The notes: generated from the sequence alone by a model not told the origin. 64,000 nt of DNA from Pseudoalteromonas sp. NBT06-2 (GCF_002276045.1 NZ_NQMR01000005.1:1-64000); one strand, 5' to 3'; numbered from the stretch's first letter, positions 34,769 to 45,029 are shown. Made by a program: numbers and translations.

Positions 34769-35883
34769 AATTACTAAATATTTTTAGTGTTCTTATTATC
34801 TTGAGTTTATTAGGTTGTGGCCCTAATGAGAAAATAGCTTATAAATGGCCAATTCCTAAAGACTACCCCAAACCACAAGTACCAAAAGATAACCCTATGT
34901 CCGAGGCTAAAATAGAACTAGGCCGATTTTTATTTTACGATAAAAATTTATCAGCAAATCAAACGCAAAATTGTGCGACTTGTCATCAACAAGAAAAGGC
35001 TTTTTCAGAGCCCTTAACTGTCTCTATCGGATCTACAGGTCAAAGCCACAGGCGTAACTCATTGGCTTTAGTTAATATCGCCTATAATAAAACCCTTACT
35101 TGGGCACATCCGAGTTTAGATTCTATTGAGCGTCAACTTTTGTTACCTATGTTTGGAGAAAACCCAGTTGAAATGGGGATAACGGGCTATGAAGATGAAG
35201 TATTATCTCGCTTTAATACTGATAAATACAAAGTGATGTTCGAAGCCGCTTTTAATGATAACGATATTAACTTCGATAAAATTAATAAGGCATTAGCAAG
35301 TTTTGTAAGAAGGCTCATTTCTTTTAATAGCCCTTTTGATCGCTATGCCTATCAATTGCAAGATAATGCACTCAGTGCTAGCCAGGTTAGAGGTATGGAT
35401 TTATTTTTTTCAGAAAGATTAGAGTGTCATCATTGTCATGGTGGTTTCAATTTTACTCAATCTACGACCCATGAAAAACAATTATTAGATAGACGTCCTT
35501 TTCATAATACGGGTTTATATAATATAGATGGCAAAGGCAGTTACCCTTTAACGGATATTGGTTTAAATGAAATCACCTTAGAGCAAAGAGACATGGGGGC
35601 ATTTAGAGCGCCAACATTAAGAAATATTGCACTGACAGCACCTTATATGCATGACGGCAGTATTCAAACTTTAGATGGGGTTGTAGCGCACTACGCTGCT
35701 GGTGGGCGTGCCACAAAGCAACTTGATATTAACAGTGAATTTAAAGAAAATATGTATAAAAGTCCTTTTGTAAAAGGGTTTGAACTTACGGATAAAGAAA
35801 AATCTGATTTAATTGCATTTTTAAATGCGCTAACAGATGAATCCTTTGTTTCAGATCCTAAATTAAGTAACCCCTTTAATTGA
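34765..35883 (+). CDS. MbnH-type di-haem enzyme (MauG/cytochrome c peroxidase family)
   Basis: 372 residues, lipobox SLLGC (Cys18), and two haem c sites CATCH (70-74) and CHHCH (221-225). The pattern FLFYDKNLSANQTQNCATCHQQEKAFSE and the tail GAFRAPTLRNIALTAPYMHDGSIQTLDGVVAHYAAGG are typical of the di-haem enzyme paired with MbnP. MbnH proteins oxidise a tryptophan of MbnP to kynurenine. Overlaps mbnP by 4 bases (ATGA), so the two are translationally coupled. Confidence 0.88.
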   Translation: MKLLNIFSVLIILSLLGCGPNEKIAYKWPIPKDYPKPQVPKDNPMSEAKIELGRFLFYDKNLSANQTQNCATCHQQEKAFSEPLTVSIGSTGQSHRRNSLALVNIAYNKTLTWAHPSLDSIERQLLLPMFGENPVEMGITGYEDEVLSRFNTDKYKVMFEAAFNDNDINFDKINKALASFVRRLISFNSPFDRYAYQLQDNALSASQVRGMDLFFSERLECHHCHGGFNFTQSTTHEKQLLDRRPFHNTGLYNIDGKGSYPLTDIGLNEITLEQRDMGAFRAPTLRNIALTAPYMHDGSIQTLDGVVAHYAAGGRATKQLDINSEFKENMYKSPFVKGFELTDKEKSDLIAFLNALTDESFVSDPKLSNPFN

Positions 35884-35960
35884 TCTAAAAACCTCAAGTT
35901 TGCATTTTCATTCAATTTAAGTATATTGTATGCAATACATCATTATCAATTAATTTATCT

Positions 35961-37007
35961 ATGCAACAAAATCTTTTTGCTAACTGGCAAGTGCCAACAG
36001 ATTGGCATCATATAACGACATTAGAAATGCATACTGGCGGTGAACCTTTACGAGTGATCACAGGTGGCTTTCCTGAACTTCAAGGAAAAACGATTTTAGA
36101 GAAACGTCAATATTGTTTAAATCATTTTGATGATTTACGTAAAGCACTTATTTTTGAGCCCCGTGGTCACGCAGATATGTATGCTGCATTGATCACTGAA
36201 CCTGAACGTGAAACAAGTCACTTTGGTGTGTTATTTTTACATAATGAAGGTTATAGCACTATGTGTGGTCATGCGATTGTCGCTTTATCTAAGGCTGCAG
36301 TTGAGGCTAAAGTCATTGATGTTATCGAAGGTGATAACGCGCTTCGCATTGATAGCCCTGCGGGATTAATTACTTCATATATAAAAGTTAAAAATAATAA
36401 AATTATCGATATTCATTTTAATAATGTGCCTTCTTTTTTAGCGTTGAAGCAACAACAAGCAGCTGTATTCGGCTTAGGTAACGTCACTTTTGATTTAGCT
36501 TATGGTGGTGCATTTTATGCCTATGTTGATGCAGACACGTTAGATTTAGACTTAAGCGATACAAATAGCATTGCCATTATAGACATGGGCAAACGAATTA
36601 AAGAAGCAGTGCAAAGTCAGTTTGATATCAAACATCCATTTGAAGATGATTTAAGCTTTTTATACGGTGTTATTTTTGTTTCCCATCAGCAAGCGTTATC
36701 ACAAGACGTCCATAGTCGTAATGTATGTATTTTTGCTGAAGGTGAATTAGATCGAAGTCCAACAGGCACAGGTGTGAGTGGTAGGGTGGCTATTCATTAT
36801 GAAAAAGGCGAATTATTGGTTGATGAGACCATTAAAATTGAAAGTATTCTAGGCTCGTATTTTAATGTCAAAGTGGTTGAGACAACGCAATTTGGGCAAT
36901 ACCAAGCGATTATTCCTCAAGTAAGTGGTATGGCTTATATAACAGGTAAATCAGAGTTTTATATTGATCCTGAAGATCCATTAAAAGAAGGTTTTATTTT
37001 TCGATGA
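35961..37007 (+). CDS. Trans-3-hydroxy-L-proline dehydratase
   Basis: Proline-racemase superfamily enzyme of 348 residues. The first catalytic position keeps Cys (STMCGHA), while the second, Cys in racemases and 4-hydroxyproline epimerases, is Thr (DRSPTGTG). Cys/Thr is the signature of trans-3-hydroxy-L-proline dehydratase, which makes delta1-pyrroline-2-carboxylate. The gene two places downstream encodes a matching reductase, supporting this. EMHTGGEPLR at the start and MAYITGKSEFYIDPEDPLKEGF at the end are standard family ends. It overlaps the next gene by 4 bases (ATGA). No clear ribosome site before the ATG. Confidence 0.87.
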   Translation: MQQNLFANWQVPTDWHHITTLEMHTGGEPLRVITGGFPELQGKTILEKRQYCLNHFDDLRKALIFEPRGHADMYAALITEPERETSHFGVLFLHNEGYSTMCGHAIVALSKAAVEAKVIDVIEGDNALRIDSPAGLITSYIKVKNNKIIDIHFNNVPSFLALKQQQAAVFGLGNVTFDLAYGGAFYAYVDADTLDLDLSDTNSIAIIDMGKRIKEAVQSQFDIKHPFEDDLSFLYGVIFVSHQQALSQDVHSRNVCIFAEGELDRSPTGTGVSGRVAIHYEKGELLVDETIKIESILGSYFNVKVVETTQFGQYQAIIPQVSGMAYITGKSEFYIDPEDPLKEGFIFR

Positions 37008-38083
37008 AAGAAATTTATCAACAAAGACAAAGTCAATGTCGTTCGCAACTTGTTGAGCAAAACTTAGATGCTTTATTAGTATTAGGTTTTGAAAATTTAC
37101 GTTATTTAAGTGGTTTTAGCGGTCATGCTGCTTATGGCATTATTACACTAGAACAAAATTATTTAATTACTGACTATAGATATGCTGAGCAAGCGACTAA
37201 AGAATGCTGTGATTTTGAAATCATTACGCGAGATCGCGAAAAAGAAACTTTAGGTGCATGTATTAAGCGTCATTTAGGTAGTACAAAAACTTTAGGGTTT
37301 GATGCTGCATTTGTTAATGTGGCTATGTGGCAAGATGTGTGTAAAGCGTTTAGTAATATTGCTACTTTACCGATTACTGGCATGATTGAACGCCAACGTA
37401 TGGTTAAAGATCATTGGGAAATCAAACAAACAAAATTAGCAGCTGCGATTGCTGATCAGGCTTTAAATGAATTAATGCCCTATTTTGTTGCAGGTGCTAC
37501 AGAAAGAGATGTGGCTTTAGAACTTGAATACCGCATGCAAAAACTCGGTTCTGAAGGGCTGGCGTTTGATACTATTATGTTATTTTCCCAGCGTAGTTCA
37601 TTACCTCATGGTATTCCTAGTGAGCAAAAATTGAAACAAGGTGATTTTATTACTTTAGACTTTGGTGCAGTAATAAATGGTTATCGCTCTGATATGACGC
37701 GTAGTTATATTTTAGGTGAAGCCTCAGAGAAACAAACAGAGGTTTACAATACGGTAGCGCAAGCACAACAAGCTGCAATTAATGTGCTTAAACCCGGTTT
37801 ATCTGTTGTTGAAGCTTATAAAGTTGCACGTGAAGTATTGAATGAATCTGAGTATGGTCAATGGGCGGGTGATGGTTTGGGCCATGGCCTTGGCTTGTAT
37901 TTACATGAAGCGCCAATTATTGGGCCTAATTGTGATTATGTTTTACAGCCGGGCAACATTATTACCATTGAACCTGGAATTTATATTCCTGATTTTGGTG
38001 GCGTTAGATTAGAAGATGATTTACTTATTACAGATGATGGTTATCAAGTTTTAACCCATGCACCTAAACCGTTTCTAATTTAA
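37004..38083 (+). CDS. M24 family Xaa-Pro aminopeptidase/dipeptidase
   Basis: 359 residues in two domains: creatinase-like N-terminal (about 1-125) and pita-bread metallopeptidase. The five metal ligands are visible: Asp in ITLDFGAV, Asp in RSDMTRSY, His in GHGLGLYLHEAP, Glu in TIEPGIYIP and Glu in GGVRLEDD. Such enzymes release residues next to proline or hydroxyproline. Placed between two 3-hydroxyproline genes, it probably frees imino acids from collagen-like peptides. Overlaps the dehydratase gene (ATGA) and is followed after 10 bases by the reductase gene. Confidence 0.9.
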   Translation: MKEIYQQRQSQCRSQLVEQNLDALLVLGFENLRYLSGFSGHAAYGIITLEQNYLITDYRYAEQATKECCDFEIITRDREKETLGACIKRHLGSTKTLGFDAAFVNVAMWQDVCKAFSNIATLPITGMIERQRMVKDHWEIKQTKLAAAIADQALNELMPYFVAGATERDVALELEYRMQKLGSEGLAFDTIMLFSQRSSLPHGIPSEQKLKQGDFITLDFGAVINGYRSDMTRSYILGEASEKQTEVYNTVAQAQQAAINVLKPGLSVVEAYKVAREVLNESEYGQWAGDGLGHGLGLYLHEAPIIGPNCDYVLQPGNIITIEPGIYIPDFGGVRLEDDLLITDDGYQVLTHAPKPFLI

Positions 38084-38093
38084 AGGTAAAAAA

Positions 38094-39041
38094 ATGAAAG
38101 TAATAGAAAAAGAACAAGTTCATAACATACTTAATTTTAGTGATTTAATACCTGCCCTCAAAAGAGGTTTTTCTGGTGATTTTAAGATGCCAAAACGTCA
38201 GGTGTTTGAGTTGGCACCTGGTTGTGAAAAGCACAATGCATTTGCAGTCTTACCAGCATGGAATGAAGATGTGATAGGTGTGAAGTCTTTTACATATTTC
38301 CCACAAAATAGTGATGCGGATTTTGATTCATTATATTCAAAAATAATGTTATTTAGTAGAGATCATGGTGTGCCTTTAGCTTTAGTTGATGGTACTAGTG
38401 TTACGTTTTGGCGTACGGCTGCAGTATCAGCTTTAGCGTCATGTTATTTATCTAGAGAAGATAGTGAATCCATGGTGTTTTTTGGCTCAGGTAATCTTTC
38501 ATCTTATATGATCAGTGCCCATTTAACGGTTCGAAAACTGAAAAAAATAACAATAGTGGGTCGTAATTCAGATAAAGTAGCCAGTTTAATTACTCAGATG
38601 CAAACACGTCACGAAGGAGTTGAGTTTATAGCTTGTGAGGTAAATAATGTTGAAATGGCAGTGAAACAGTCTGATATTATTAGCTGTGCAACAGGCTCTG
38701 CCACCCCTTTATTTAAAGGTGATTGGTTAAAACCTGGCGCTCATGTAGATTTAATTGGTAATCATAATCATGATCGTAGAGAGTGTGATACTCAGGCTAT
38801 TTTGAATAGCTCTGTATATGTTGATAGCCGAACAAATGTTTTAAATGAAGCGGGTGAGTTGTTAATACCTATCAGTGAGGGGTTATTTACTGAGGCTGAT
38901 GTTAAAGCTGAGTTAGCACAATTATGCTCAGGTGATGCTAATGGGCGTAAAAATGCTGATGAAATTACGTTATTTAAGTCTGTAGGCACAGCTTTAAGTG
39001 ATTTAGTTAGCGCACATCTGGTTTATAAAAACCAAATGTAA
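38094..39041 (+). CDS. Delta1-pyrroline-2-carboxylate reductase (ornithine cyclodeaminase family)
   Basis: 315 residues of the OCD/mu-crystallin family, with the Rossmann dinucleotide motif FFGSGNLSSYMISAHLTVRKLKKITIVGRN (about 124-153) and substrate-side KSFTYFPQNS and GTSVTFWRTAAVSALAS. Many OCD-family members reduce cyclic imines; beside a trans-3-hydroxyproline dehydratase the expected reaction is delta1-pyrroline-2-carboxylate to L-proline with NAD(P)H. Ribosome site AAAGGT. The family alone would not separate it from ornithine cyclodeaminase; context does. Confidence 0.85.
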   Translation: MKVIEKEQVHNILNFSDLIPALKRGFSGDFKMPKRQVFELAPGCEKHNAFAVLPAWNEDVIGVKSFTYFPQNSDADFDSLYSKIMLFSRDHGVPLALVDGTSVTFWRTAAVSALASCYLSREDSESMVFFGSGNLSSYMISAHLTVRKLKKITIVGRNSDKVASLITQMQTRHEGVEFIACEVNNVEMAVKQSDIISCATGSATPLFKGDWLKPGAHVDLIGNHNHDRRECDTQAILNSSVYVDSRTNVLNEAGELLIPISEGLFTEADVKAELAQLCSGDANGRKNADEITLFKSVGTALSDLVSAHLVYKNQM

Positions 39042-39109
39042 CGAGTCAGAAGGTGACTCTCTAAGGTAAACCACTTTTTAAAGCCTCGGTTTTGCAATAA
39101 GGATATGCT

Positions 39110-39250
39110 ATGAAATATGAACTTTTTTTATCTGGGTTGGTGCTGACAGTATTAGGTATTGAGCCATTAATTTATTTTGCATATAGTTTATATCGAAAAC
39201 GAACATGGCGTGTATGTTTTATTGACAAAGTGACTATGGTGTCACTTTAA
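39110..39250 (+). CDS. 46-residue single-span membrane peptide
   Basis: Starts after AATAAGGATATGCT. One hydrophobic helix (FLSGLVLTVLGIEPLIYFAYSLY) followed by a basic tail (RKRTWRVCFIDKVTMVSL). No family recognised. Could be co-transcribed with the hydroxyproline genes 68 bases upstream or with the next small frame. Confidence 0.4.
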   Translation: MKYELFLSGLVLTVLGIEPLIYFAYSLYRKRTWRVCFIDKVTMVSL

Positions 39251-39256
39251 AATCTG

Positions 39257-39499
39257 ATGCCATTTAGTTCATTTAAAGACAAACAAATGTTGGTGGAATA
39301 TGGGTTTAAAAAAAGGTCGTTAAGTGCGATTACAGACTTTGATAAAAAACTATTTAAGAAAATGCAAAAAAAAACACATGCCTGCCAAATTTATGTCGAC
39401 CCTATTAATCCAAATAATATTTGCTTGCCAAAAACCACTATAAAATTAACGAGTACCATTTTACCTTTTTTTGGTATTTTATTGATTTTTATATCATAA
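39257..39499 (+). CDS. 80-residue hypothetical protein with C-terminal helix
   Basis: A lysine-rich soluble part (FKKRSLSAITDFDKKLFKKMQKKTHACQIYVDPINPNN) and a hydrophobic C-terminal helix (LTSTILPFFGILLIFIS), so perhaps tail-anchored. It starts 6 bases after the preceding small gene, but no clear ribosome site is visible, which lowers confidence. No family recognised. Confidence 0.4.
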   Translation: MPFSSFKDKQMLVEYGFKKRSLSAITDFDKKLFKKMQKKTHACQIYVDPINPNNICLPKTTIKLTSTILPFFGILLIFIS

Positions 39500-39780
39500 A
39501 GTTAAAGTTCAGGTCTTTCATATGATGTGCATAACTCAGTTTATTTCATCTATCTCCGTTATTAATATTGTTGAACAATTCTTATTTACTAACCATTCAT
39601 GAAACTAAGGTAGACTATTCATCATATCTATAGTGAGTATAAAGAAAGGATTAGCTTCGTTAATTCTCATCTAGCGCGAAAAATCGTATACTGTTGATAT
39701 ATTTTTAGTCCAATTAATAATTATATTCAACAAACCTGCTAGAGTTATTGGATATTAACACGTCACCAAGAGGGCATATC

Positions 39781-42372
39781 ATGCTTCAAGAATATCGTAT
39801 ACACATAGCAGAACGCGCAGCTGAAGGCATTGTACCTAAAGCATTAGACGCAGAAAAAACTGCGGCCTTAGTAGAATTAGTAAAAAATCCACCAGCAGGT
39901 GAAGAAGAATTTTTATTAGATCTATTAACAAACCGCGTACCAGCGGGTGTTGATGATGCAGCTTATGTTAAAGCCGGTTTTTTAGCTGCCGTTAGTAAAG
40001 GTGAAGCAAAATCTCCAATTTTATCTGCTGATAAAGCAACTGAACTTTTAGGTACTATGCTCGGAGGTTATAATATCCAACCTATGATTGACCTATTAGA
40101 CGATGATGCATTAGCGTCAACAGCTGCTAATGGTTTATCTCATACATTGTTAATGTTTGATGCGTTTTATGATGTTAAAGAATTAGCTGAAAAAGGTAAT
40201 GCAGCAGCTAAGCAAGTTATGCAATCTTGGGCTGATGGTGAATGGTTCACATCTAAAGATAAAGTAGCTGAAAAAATTACTGTAAAAGTATTTAAAGTAA
40301 CTGGTGAAACAAATACGGATGATTTATCACCAGCACCAGATGCTTGGTCACGTCCAGATATTCCTTTACATGCTAAAGCGATGCTTAAAATTGAGCGTGA
40401 AGGAATCAATCCGGATGAAGATGGTACTGTTGGTCCTATCGCTCAGATTGAAGAACTACAAAAAGAGGGCATTCCGCTAGCTTACGTTGGTGATGTTGTT
40501 GGTACGGGATCATCTCGTAAATCTGCTACCAACTCTGTTTTATGGTTTATGGGTGATGACATCCCTTGTATCCCTAATAAACGTGGTGGTGGTGTATGTT
40601 TAGGTGGTAAAATCGCTCCTATCTTTTATAACACGATGGAAGATTCCGGCGCGTTACCAATTGAATTAGACGTTCAAAAAATGAATATGGGTGATATAAT
40701 TGATATTTATCCATACGAAGGCGTTGTAAAAAATGCAGCTGGCGAAGTTATCTCTGAATTTGAACTTAGCTCTGTATTATTAGATGAAGTACGTGCTGGT
40801 GGCCGTATTCCTTTAATCATTGGTCGTGGTTTAACAGGTCGTGCTCGTGAAGCATTAGGCCTTGAAGAAACGAGTCTTTTTGCTAAGCCTAAAGATGTTG
40901 CTGAGTCGACTAAAGGTTATACTTTAGCACAGAAGATGGTTGGTAAAGCATGTGGCGTTGAAGGGGTTCGTACAGGTCAATACTGTGAACCTAAAATGAC
41001 AACTGTTGGTTCGCAAGATACTACAGGTCCTATGACACGTGATGAACTTAAAGATTTAGCATGTTTAGGTTTCTCAGCAGATTTAACGATGCAGTCTTTT
41101 TGTCATACATCAGCTTACCCTAAACCTGTAGATGTTGTTACTCATCATACTTTACCTGATTTTATCATGAACCGTGGTGGTGTTTCACTTCGTCCAGGTG
41201 ATGGTGTAATTCACTCTTGGTTAAACCGTATGTTATTACCAGATACTGTCGGTACTGGTGGTGATTCTCATACGCGTTTCCCATTAGGTATTTCATTCCC
41301 TGCAGGTTCTGGTTTAGTGGCATTTGCTGCAGCCACAGGTGTTATGCCACTTGATATGCCTGAGTCTGTTTTAGTTCGCTTTAAAGGTGAAATGCAACCA
41401 GGTATCACTTTACGTGACTTAGTTCATGCTATCCCTTACTACGGGATCAAAAACGGTCTTTTAACGGTTGAAAAAGCTGGTAAAATTAACGAGTTCTCTG
41501 GTCGTGTATTAGAGATTGAAGGCCTTAAAGGCTTAACTGTTGAACAAGCATTTGAGCTTTCTGATGCATCTGCTGAGCGTTCAGCTGCTGGTTGTTCAAT
41601 TAAACTAGAAGAAGATGCTGTTGCTGAATACCTAGAATCTAACATTGTGATGCTTAAGTGGATGATCAGTGAAGGTTACGGTGATGTACGTACAATCGAA
41701 CGTCGTATCCAAGGTATGCAAGAGTGGTTAGCCAACCCATCACTTATGTCTGCTGATGCAGATGCGCAATACGCACACATTATTGAAATTGACTTAGCTG
41801 ATATTAAAGAGCCTATCGTTTGTTGTCCTAACGATCCAGATGATGCAAAATTATTATCTGATGTTCAAAATACTAAAATTGATGAAGTATTCATTGGTTC
41901 TTGTATGACTAATATTGGCCACTTCCGTGCTGCTGGTAAGCTTATCGAAAAATTTGGTGGTACTTTACCTACACGTATGTGGGTTACACCGCCTACTAAA
42001 ATGGATAGTGCACAATTAAGTGACGAAGGTTATTTTTCTATCTATGGTAAAGCGGGCGCTCGTGTAGAAACGCCTGGTTGTTCATTATGTATGGGTAACC
42101 AAGCGCGTGTTGCTGATAAATCAACTGTTTTATCAACGTCTACTCGTAATTTCCCCAACCGTTTAGGTAATGGTGCAAATGTATACCTTACTTCTGCAGA
42201 ACTTGCGGGTGTAGGTGCTATCTTAGGTAAATTACCTACGCCAGCAGAGTACATGGAATATGCATCACAAATTGATGCAACGGCAGCGGATACTTATCGT
42301 TACTTAAACTTCCATAAAATGGAAGAGTACACTAAGAAAGCTGATACAGTAATCATTCAACAAGCTGTATAA
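39781..42372 (+). CDS. acnB: Bifunctional aconitate hydratase 2/2-methylisocitrate dehydratase
   Basis: TCA-cycle enzyme interconverting citrate and isocitrate. The first residues [35 protein letters not shown] are the AcnB HEAT-like domain start. [22 protein letters not shown] is the swivelling domain. The 4Fe-4S cysteines lie in [14 protein letters not shown] and [12 protein letters not shown]. 863 residues, matching the family. ATG 39781 is chosen with AGAGGG upstream; an in-frame TTG at 39748 would add 11 unconserved residues. Codon use is highly optimised, as for an abundant enzyme. Confidence 0.97.
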   Translation: MLQEYRIHIAERAAEGIVPKALDAEKTAALVELVKNPPAGEEEFLLDLLTNRVPAGVDDAAYVKAGFLAAVSKGEAKSPILSADKATELLGTMLGGYNIQPMIDLLDDDALASTAANGLSHTLLMFDAFYDVKELAEKGNAAAKQVMQSWADGEWFTSKDKVAEKITVKVFKVTGETNTDDLSPAPDAWSRPDIPLHAKAMLKIEREGINPDEDGTVGPIAQIEELQKEGIPLAYVGDVVGTGSSRKSATNSVLWFMGDDIPCIPNKRGGGVCLGGKIAPIFYNTMEDSGALPIELDVQKMNMGDIIDIYPYEGVVKNAAGEVISEFELSSVLLDEVRAGGRIPLIIGRGLTGRAREALGLEETSLFAKPKDVAESTKGYTLAQKMVGKACGVEGVRTGQYCEPKMTTVGSQDTTGPMTRDELKDLACLGFSADLTMQSFCHTSAYPKPVDVVTHHTLPDFIMNRGGVSLRPGDGVIHSWLNRMLLPDTVGTGGDSHTRFPLGISFPAGSGLVAFAAATGVMPLDMPESVLVRFKGEMQPGITLRDLVHAIPYYGIKNGLLTVEKAGKINEFSGRVLEIEGLKGLTVEQAFELSDASAERSAAGCSIKLEEDAVAEYLESNIVMLKWMISEGYGDVRTIERRIQGMQEWLANPSLMSADADAQYAHIIEIDLADIKEPIVCCPNDPDDAKLLSDVQNTKIDEVFIGSCMTNIGHFRAAGKLIEKFGGTLPTRMWVTPPTKMDSAQLSDEGYFSIYGKAGARVETPGCSLCMGNQARVADKSTVLSTSTRNFPNRLGNGANVYLTSAELAGVGAILGKLPTPAEYMEYASQIDATAADTYRYLNFHKMEEYTKKADTVIIQQAV

Positions 42373-42393
42373 ACTTATTTCGCCTTGGTCTGG

Positions 42394-42424
42394 AAAAAGC
42401 CTGTTATTTTAGCAGGCTTTTTTT
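42394..42424 (+). terminator. Terminator after acnB
   Basis: AAAAAGCCTG pairs with CAGGCTTTTT over a 9-base loop, followed by further T residues. Confidence 0.85.
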
Positions 42425-42477
42425 ATTCATGTTAAATTCAGTTTTAACGCTTTATGCTTCGTTCAAAGGAGAATTTA

Positions 42478-42795
42478 ATGAAAATATACTTATTGTTTTT
42501 AGTCAGTTTCGTATTTACAACATCTGCATCAGCATGTGATTCTTTTAGGTTAAATAATGGTGATTTATTACGCTGTGATATTGACCGCATTGAGTTATTG
42601 GCTAAAGTTGGTCAGCCAATATCGAAAGATGTTGATAGTATTGGAGTGAATGATGGAGAAAATAAATCTGGTACAACTAAAGAGACTTGGTCCTATATTT
42701 TAAAAGCTGATATAGGGGGAGACTTCTTAGTTTCTGTAAAAATTGAAAATAGTAAAGTTGTCAATATTAGCTCAAAACAAAAAGATAGGCTTTAA
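42478..42795 (+). CDS. DUF2845-like small secreted protein
   Basis: 105 residues with signal peptide (IYLLFLVSFVFTTSASA) and a mature part LNNGDLLRCDIDRIELLAKVGQPISKDVD...TKETWSY. The pattern of a Cys-containing strand, then a helix with a GQP turn, then a W-x-Y strand resembles DUF2845. Function unknown, presumably periplasmic. The ATG at 42478 has AAAGGAG nearby; the frame opens earlier at 42454 without a ribosome site. Confidence 0.7.
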   Translation: MKIYLLFLVSFVFTTSASACDSFRLNNGDLLRCDIDRIELLAKVGQPISKDVDSIGVNDGENKSGTTKETWSYILKADIGGDFLVSVKIENSKVVNISSKQKDRL

Positions 42796-42800
42796 GACTT

Positions 42801-43066
42801 ATAACCATGATACCTCAAAATGCGCGATTTCAGCGAAAATTAAACAGGATTTAGGTAAGACATTAATTGAAGATAATGGTTGTTCCCTTATCAAAATTAA
42901 TTACGTAGCATAAACCCTGTTTAAACTCGCCGAGACGGCGCTTCTGAGCAAACCCACTTCATCGTTGTGTTATTTTGAAAGGTGCCGACATTTCTGCATC
43001 AACACGCCTTGAATTGGGCTCGCTCAGATAGCTCTGAAACATCCATTTTGAAGTAGCATGGGTATA
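42801..43066. repeat. MITE-like inverted-repeat element, copy 3 (diverged)
   Basis: Left end ATAACCATGATACCTCAAAA then TGCGCGATTTCAG; right end CTGAAACATCCATTTTGAAG then TAGCATGGGTATA. The two ends are imperfect inverted repeats and resemble those at 3.4 and 30.9 kb. The interior again carries a GGTTGTTCCCTTATCA-like segment matching the complement of the other copies' GGGAATAACC. It lies between the DUF2845 gene and accC and has no coding capacity. Confidence 0.65.
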
Positions 43067-43143
43067 TCTAGTTGCGGGTTTAAAGACATTTGTATAGTGT
43101 AGTACAAGAACGTTTTTTGTTGTTTTATTTGATATTTAAAATG

Positions 43144-43169
43144 AAAAAAAGCCAGTGGAAGCTGGCTTT
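43144..43169 (-). terminator. Terminator of the aroQ-accB-accC operon
   Basis: Read on the minus strand, AAAGCCAG and CTGGCTTT form an 8-bp stem with a 6-base loop, followed by a T run. It lies 31 bases past the accC stop. Confidence 0.8.
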
Positions 43170-43199
43170 ATCAGTAATGCGGTATGGATAACTACGGGC

Positions 43200-44543
43200 T
43201 TATTGTAGTCCTAATTTTTTTTCTAAATAGTGGATATTTGTACCACCATTTTGGAAGTTTTCATCTGCTAAAATTTCTTTATGCAGAGGGATATTAGTTT
43301 TAATGCCATCAATGACTAATTCATCTAATGCAATTCTAGCGCGTACAATAGCAATGTCACGATTTTCACCATAAGTAATTAATTTACCTATCATAGAGTC
43401 GTAATATGGTGGTACGCTGTAATCAGCATAAATATGACTATCCCAACGAACACCTAAGCCACCTGCAGGGTGGAAACGTGTAATTTTACCCGGAGAAGGA
43501 ATAAATGACACAGGATCTTCTGCATTTATACGACATTCAATAGCATGACCTCTGATCACGATATCATCTTGCGTTAGGCTTAATGGTTGACCAGCAGCTA
43601 TTTTTAACTGCTCTTTGATCAAATCAACACCAGTTACCATTTCAGTTACCGGGTGCTCAACCTGAATACGGGTATTCATTTCAATGAAATAAAACTCGCC
43701 ATTTTCATATAGGAACTCAAAAGTACCTGCGCCACGATAGTTAATATCGATACATGCACGAGTACAACGCTCACCAATGAACTTACGCATTTCTTCTGTA
43801 ATGCCAGGGGCTGGTGCTTCTTCAACTACTTTTTGATGACGACGTTGCATTGAACAATCACGTTCGCCTAAGTGAATTGCATTACCTTGACCATCTGCTA
43901 GTACTTGAACTTCGATGTGACGAGGGTTTTCAAGAAATTTTTCCATGTAAACCACTGGGTTACCAAAAAATTGCTGTGCTTCACTTTGCGTTAATGCAAT
44001 TGAATCAATTAATTCTTCATCATCTCGTACAACACGCATACCACGGCCACCACCACCACCGGCGGCTTTAATGATCACAGGGTACCCTATGCGTTTTGCA
44101 ATTTGTAAATTACGTTCATTATCATCAGTTAAAGGACCATCAGAACCAGGGACACAAGGTACACCTGCTTTACGCATCGCTTTGATTGCTTCAACTTTAT
44201 CGCCCATTATGCGGATGGTATCACCGGTAGGACCGATAAATATAAAACCACTTTGCTCAACTTGGTCCGCAAAATCAGCATTTTCAGCTAAAAACCCATA
44301 ACCTGGATGAATTGCAACCGCATCAGTGACTTCAGCAGCAGCAATGATACGAGGAATATCTAAGTAACTTTCTAAAGCCGAAGGTTTACCGATACAAATT
44401 GTTTCATCGGCTAACAATACATGTTTTAGATCTCTGTCTGCAGTAGAATGCACGGCAACAGTTTTGATGCCAAGCTCTTTACAGGCACGCAATATACGAA
44501 GTGCAATTTCACCTCGGTTTGCGATAACAACTTTATCTAACAT
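43200..44543 (-). CDS. accC: Acetyl-CoA carboxylase biotin carboxylase subunit
   Basis: ATP-grasp enzyme that carboxylates biotin on AccB, the first step of fatty-acid synthesis. 447 residues with the start [33 protein letters not shown], glycine-rich ATP loop [33 protein letters not shown] and [19 protein letters not shown]. Length and motifs match AccC. It follows accB by 15 bases; a terminator lies just downstream. Confidence 0.97.
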   Translation of the reverse strand: MLDKVVIANRGEIALRILRACKELGIKTVAVHSTADRDLKHVLLADETICIGKPSALESYLDIPRIIAAAEVTDAVAIHPGYGFLAENADFADQVEQSGFIFIGPTGDTIRIMGDKVEAIKAMRKAGVPCVPGSDGPLTDDNERNLQIAKRIGYPVIIKAAGGGGGRGMRVVRDDEELIDSIALTQSEAQQFFGNPVVYMEKFLENPRHIEVQVLADGQGNAIHLGERDCSMQRRHQKVVEEAPAPGITEEMRKFIGERCTRACIDINYRGAGTFEFLYENGEFYFIEMNTRIQVEHPVTEMVTGVDLIKEQLKIAAGQPLSLTQDDIVIRGHAIECRINAEDPVSFIPSPGKITRFHPAGGLGVRWDSHIYADYSVPPYYDSMIGKLITYGENRDIAIVRARIALDELVIDGIKTNIPLHKEILADENFQNGGTNIHYLEKKLGLQ

Positions 44544-44558
44544 AGCGTTTGCCTTAGA

Positions 44559-45029
44559 TTATTCGATGATAAATAGTGGTTGATCAAATTCAATTGGATC
44601 TTCGTTATTAACTAAAATCTCTTTGATCACACCTGCTTTATCAGCTTCGATTTGATTCATCATTTTCATCGCTTCTAAGATACATAAAGTATCTCCTACT
44701 TTAACCGTTGAACCGACTTCAACATATGAAGCAGCTTCTGGAGAAGCTGAGCGATAGAAGGTACCAACCATTGGTGATTTAACTACATGACCTGAAATTA
44801 CTGCTGGGGCACTTTCAGTTTCAGGTACAGCAACTACAGCAGGCGCAGCTAAAGGAGCAGCCGCAGCTAAAGGAGCAGCCGCAGCTAAAGGAGCTGCCAT
44901 TGCTTGCATTACTGGAGCCGGACTATAGCGGTTAATACGGACCGATTCTTCACCTTCAGTGATTTCTAATTCAGAAATACCAGACTCTTCAACTAATTCA
45001 ATTAACTTTTTTATCTTACGAATATCCAT
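44559..45029 (-). CDS. accB: Biotin carboxyl carrier protein of acetyl-CoA carboxylase
   Basis: 156 residues: an N-terminal helix region ([35 protein letters not shown]), an Ala/Pro-rich flexible linker (about 38-77) and the C-terminal biotinyl domain with the biotinylated Lys in [14 protein letters not shown]. The linker contains a repeated PLAAAA unit encoded by an 18-bp DNA repeat. Second gene of the aroQ-accB-accC operon. Confidence 0.97.
   Translation of the reverse strand: MDIRKIKKLIELVEESGISELEITEGEESVRINRYSPAPVMQAMAAPLAAAAPLAAAAPLAAPAVVAVPETESAPAVISGHVVKSPMVGTFYRSASPEAASYVEVGSTVKVGDTLCILEAMKMMNQIEADKAGVIKEILVNNEDPIEFDQPLFIIE
44845..44898 (-). repeat. 18-bp tandem repeat in the accB linker (3 copies)
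   Basis: GCAGCTAAAGGAGCAGCC occurs twice exactly (44845-44862, 44863-44880) and a third time with one change. It encodes repeating PLAAAA units in the flexible linker, so copy number can change without shifting frame. Confidence 0.85.

Noticed and set aside
43814..44301. Plus-strand frames inside accC
   Set aside because: Shadows of the strongly conserved accC gene on the other strand.
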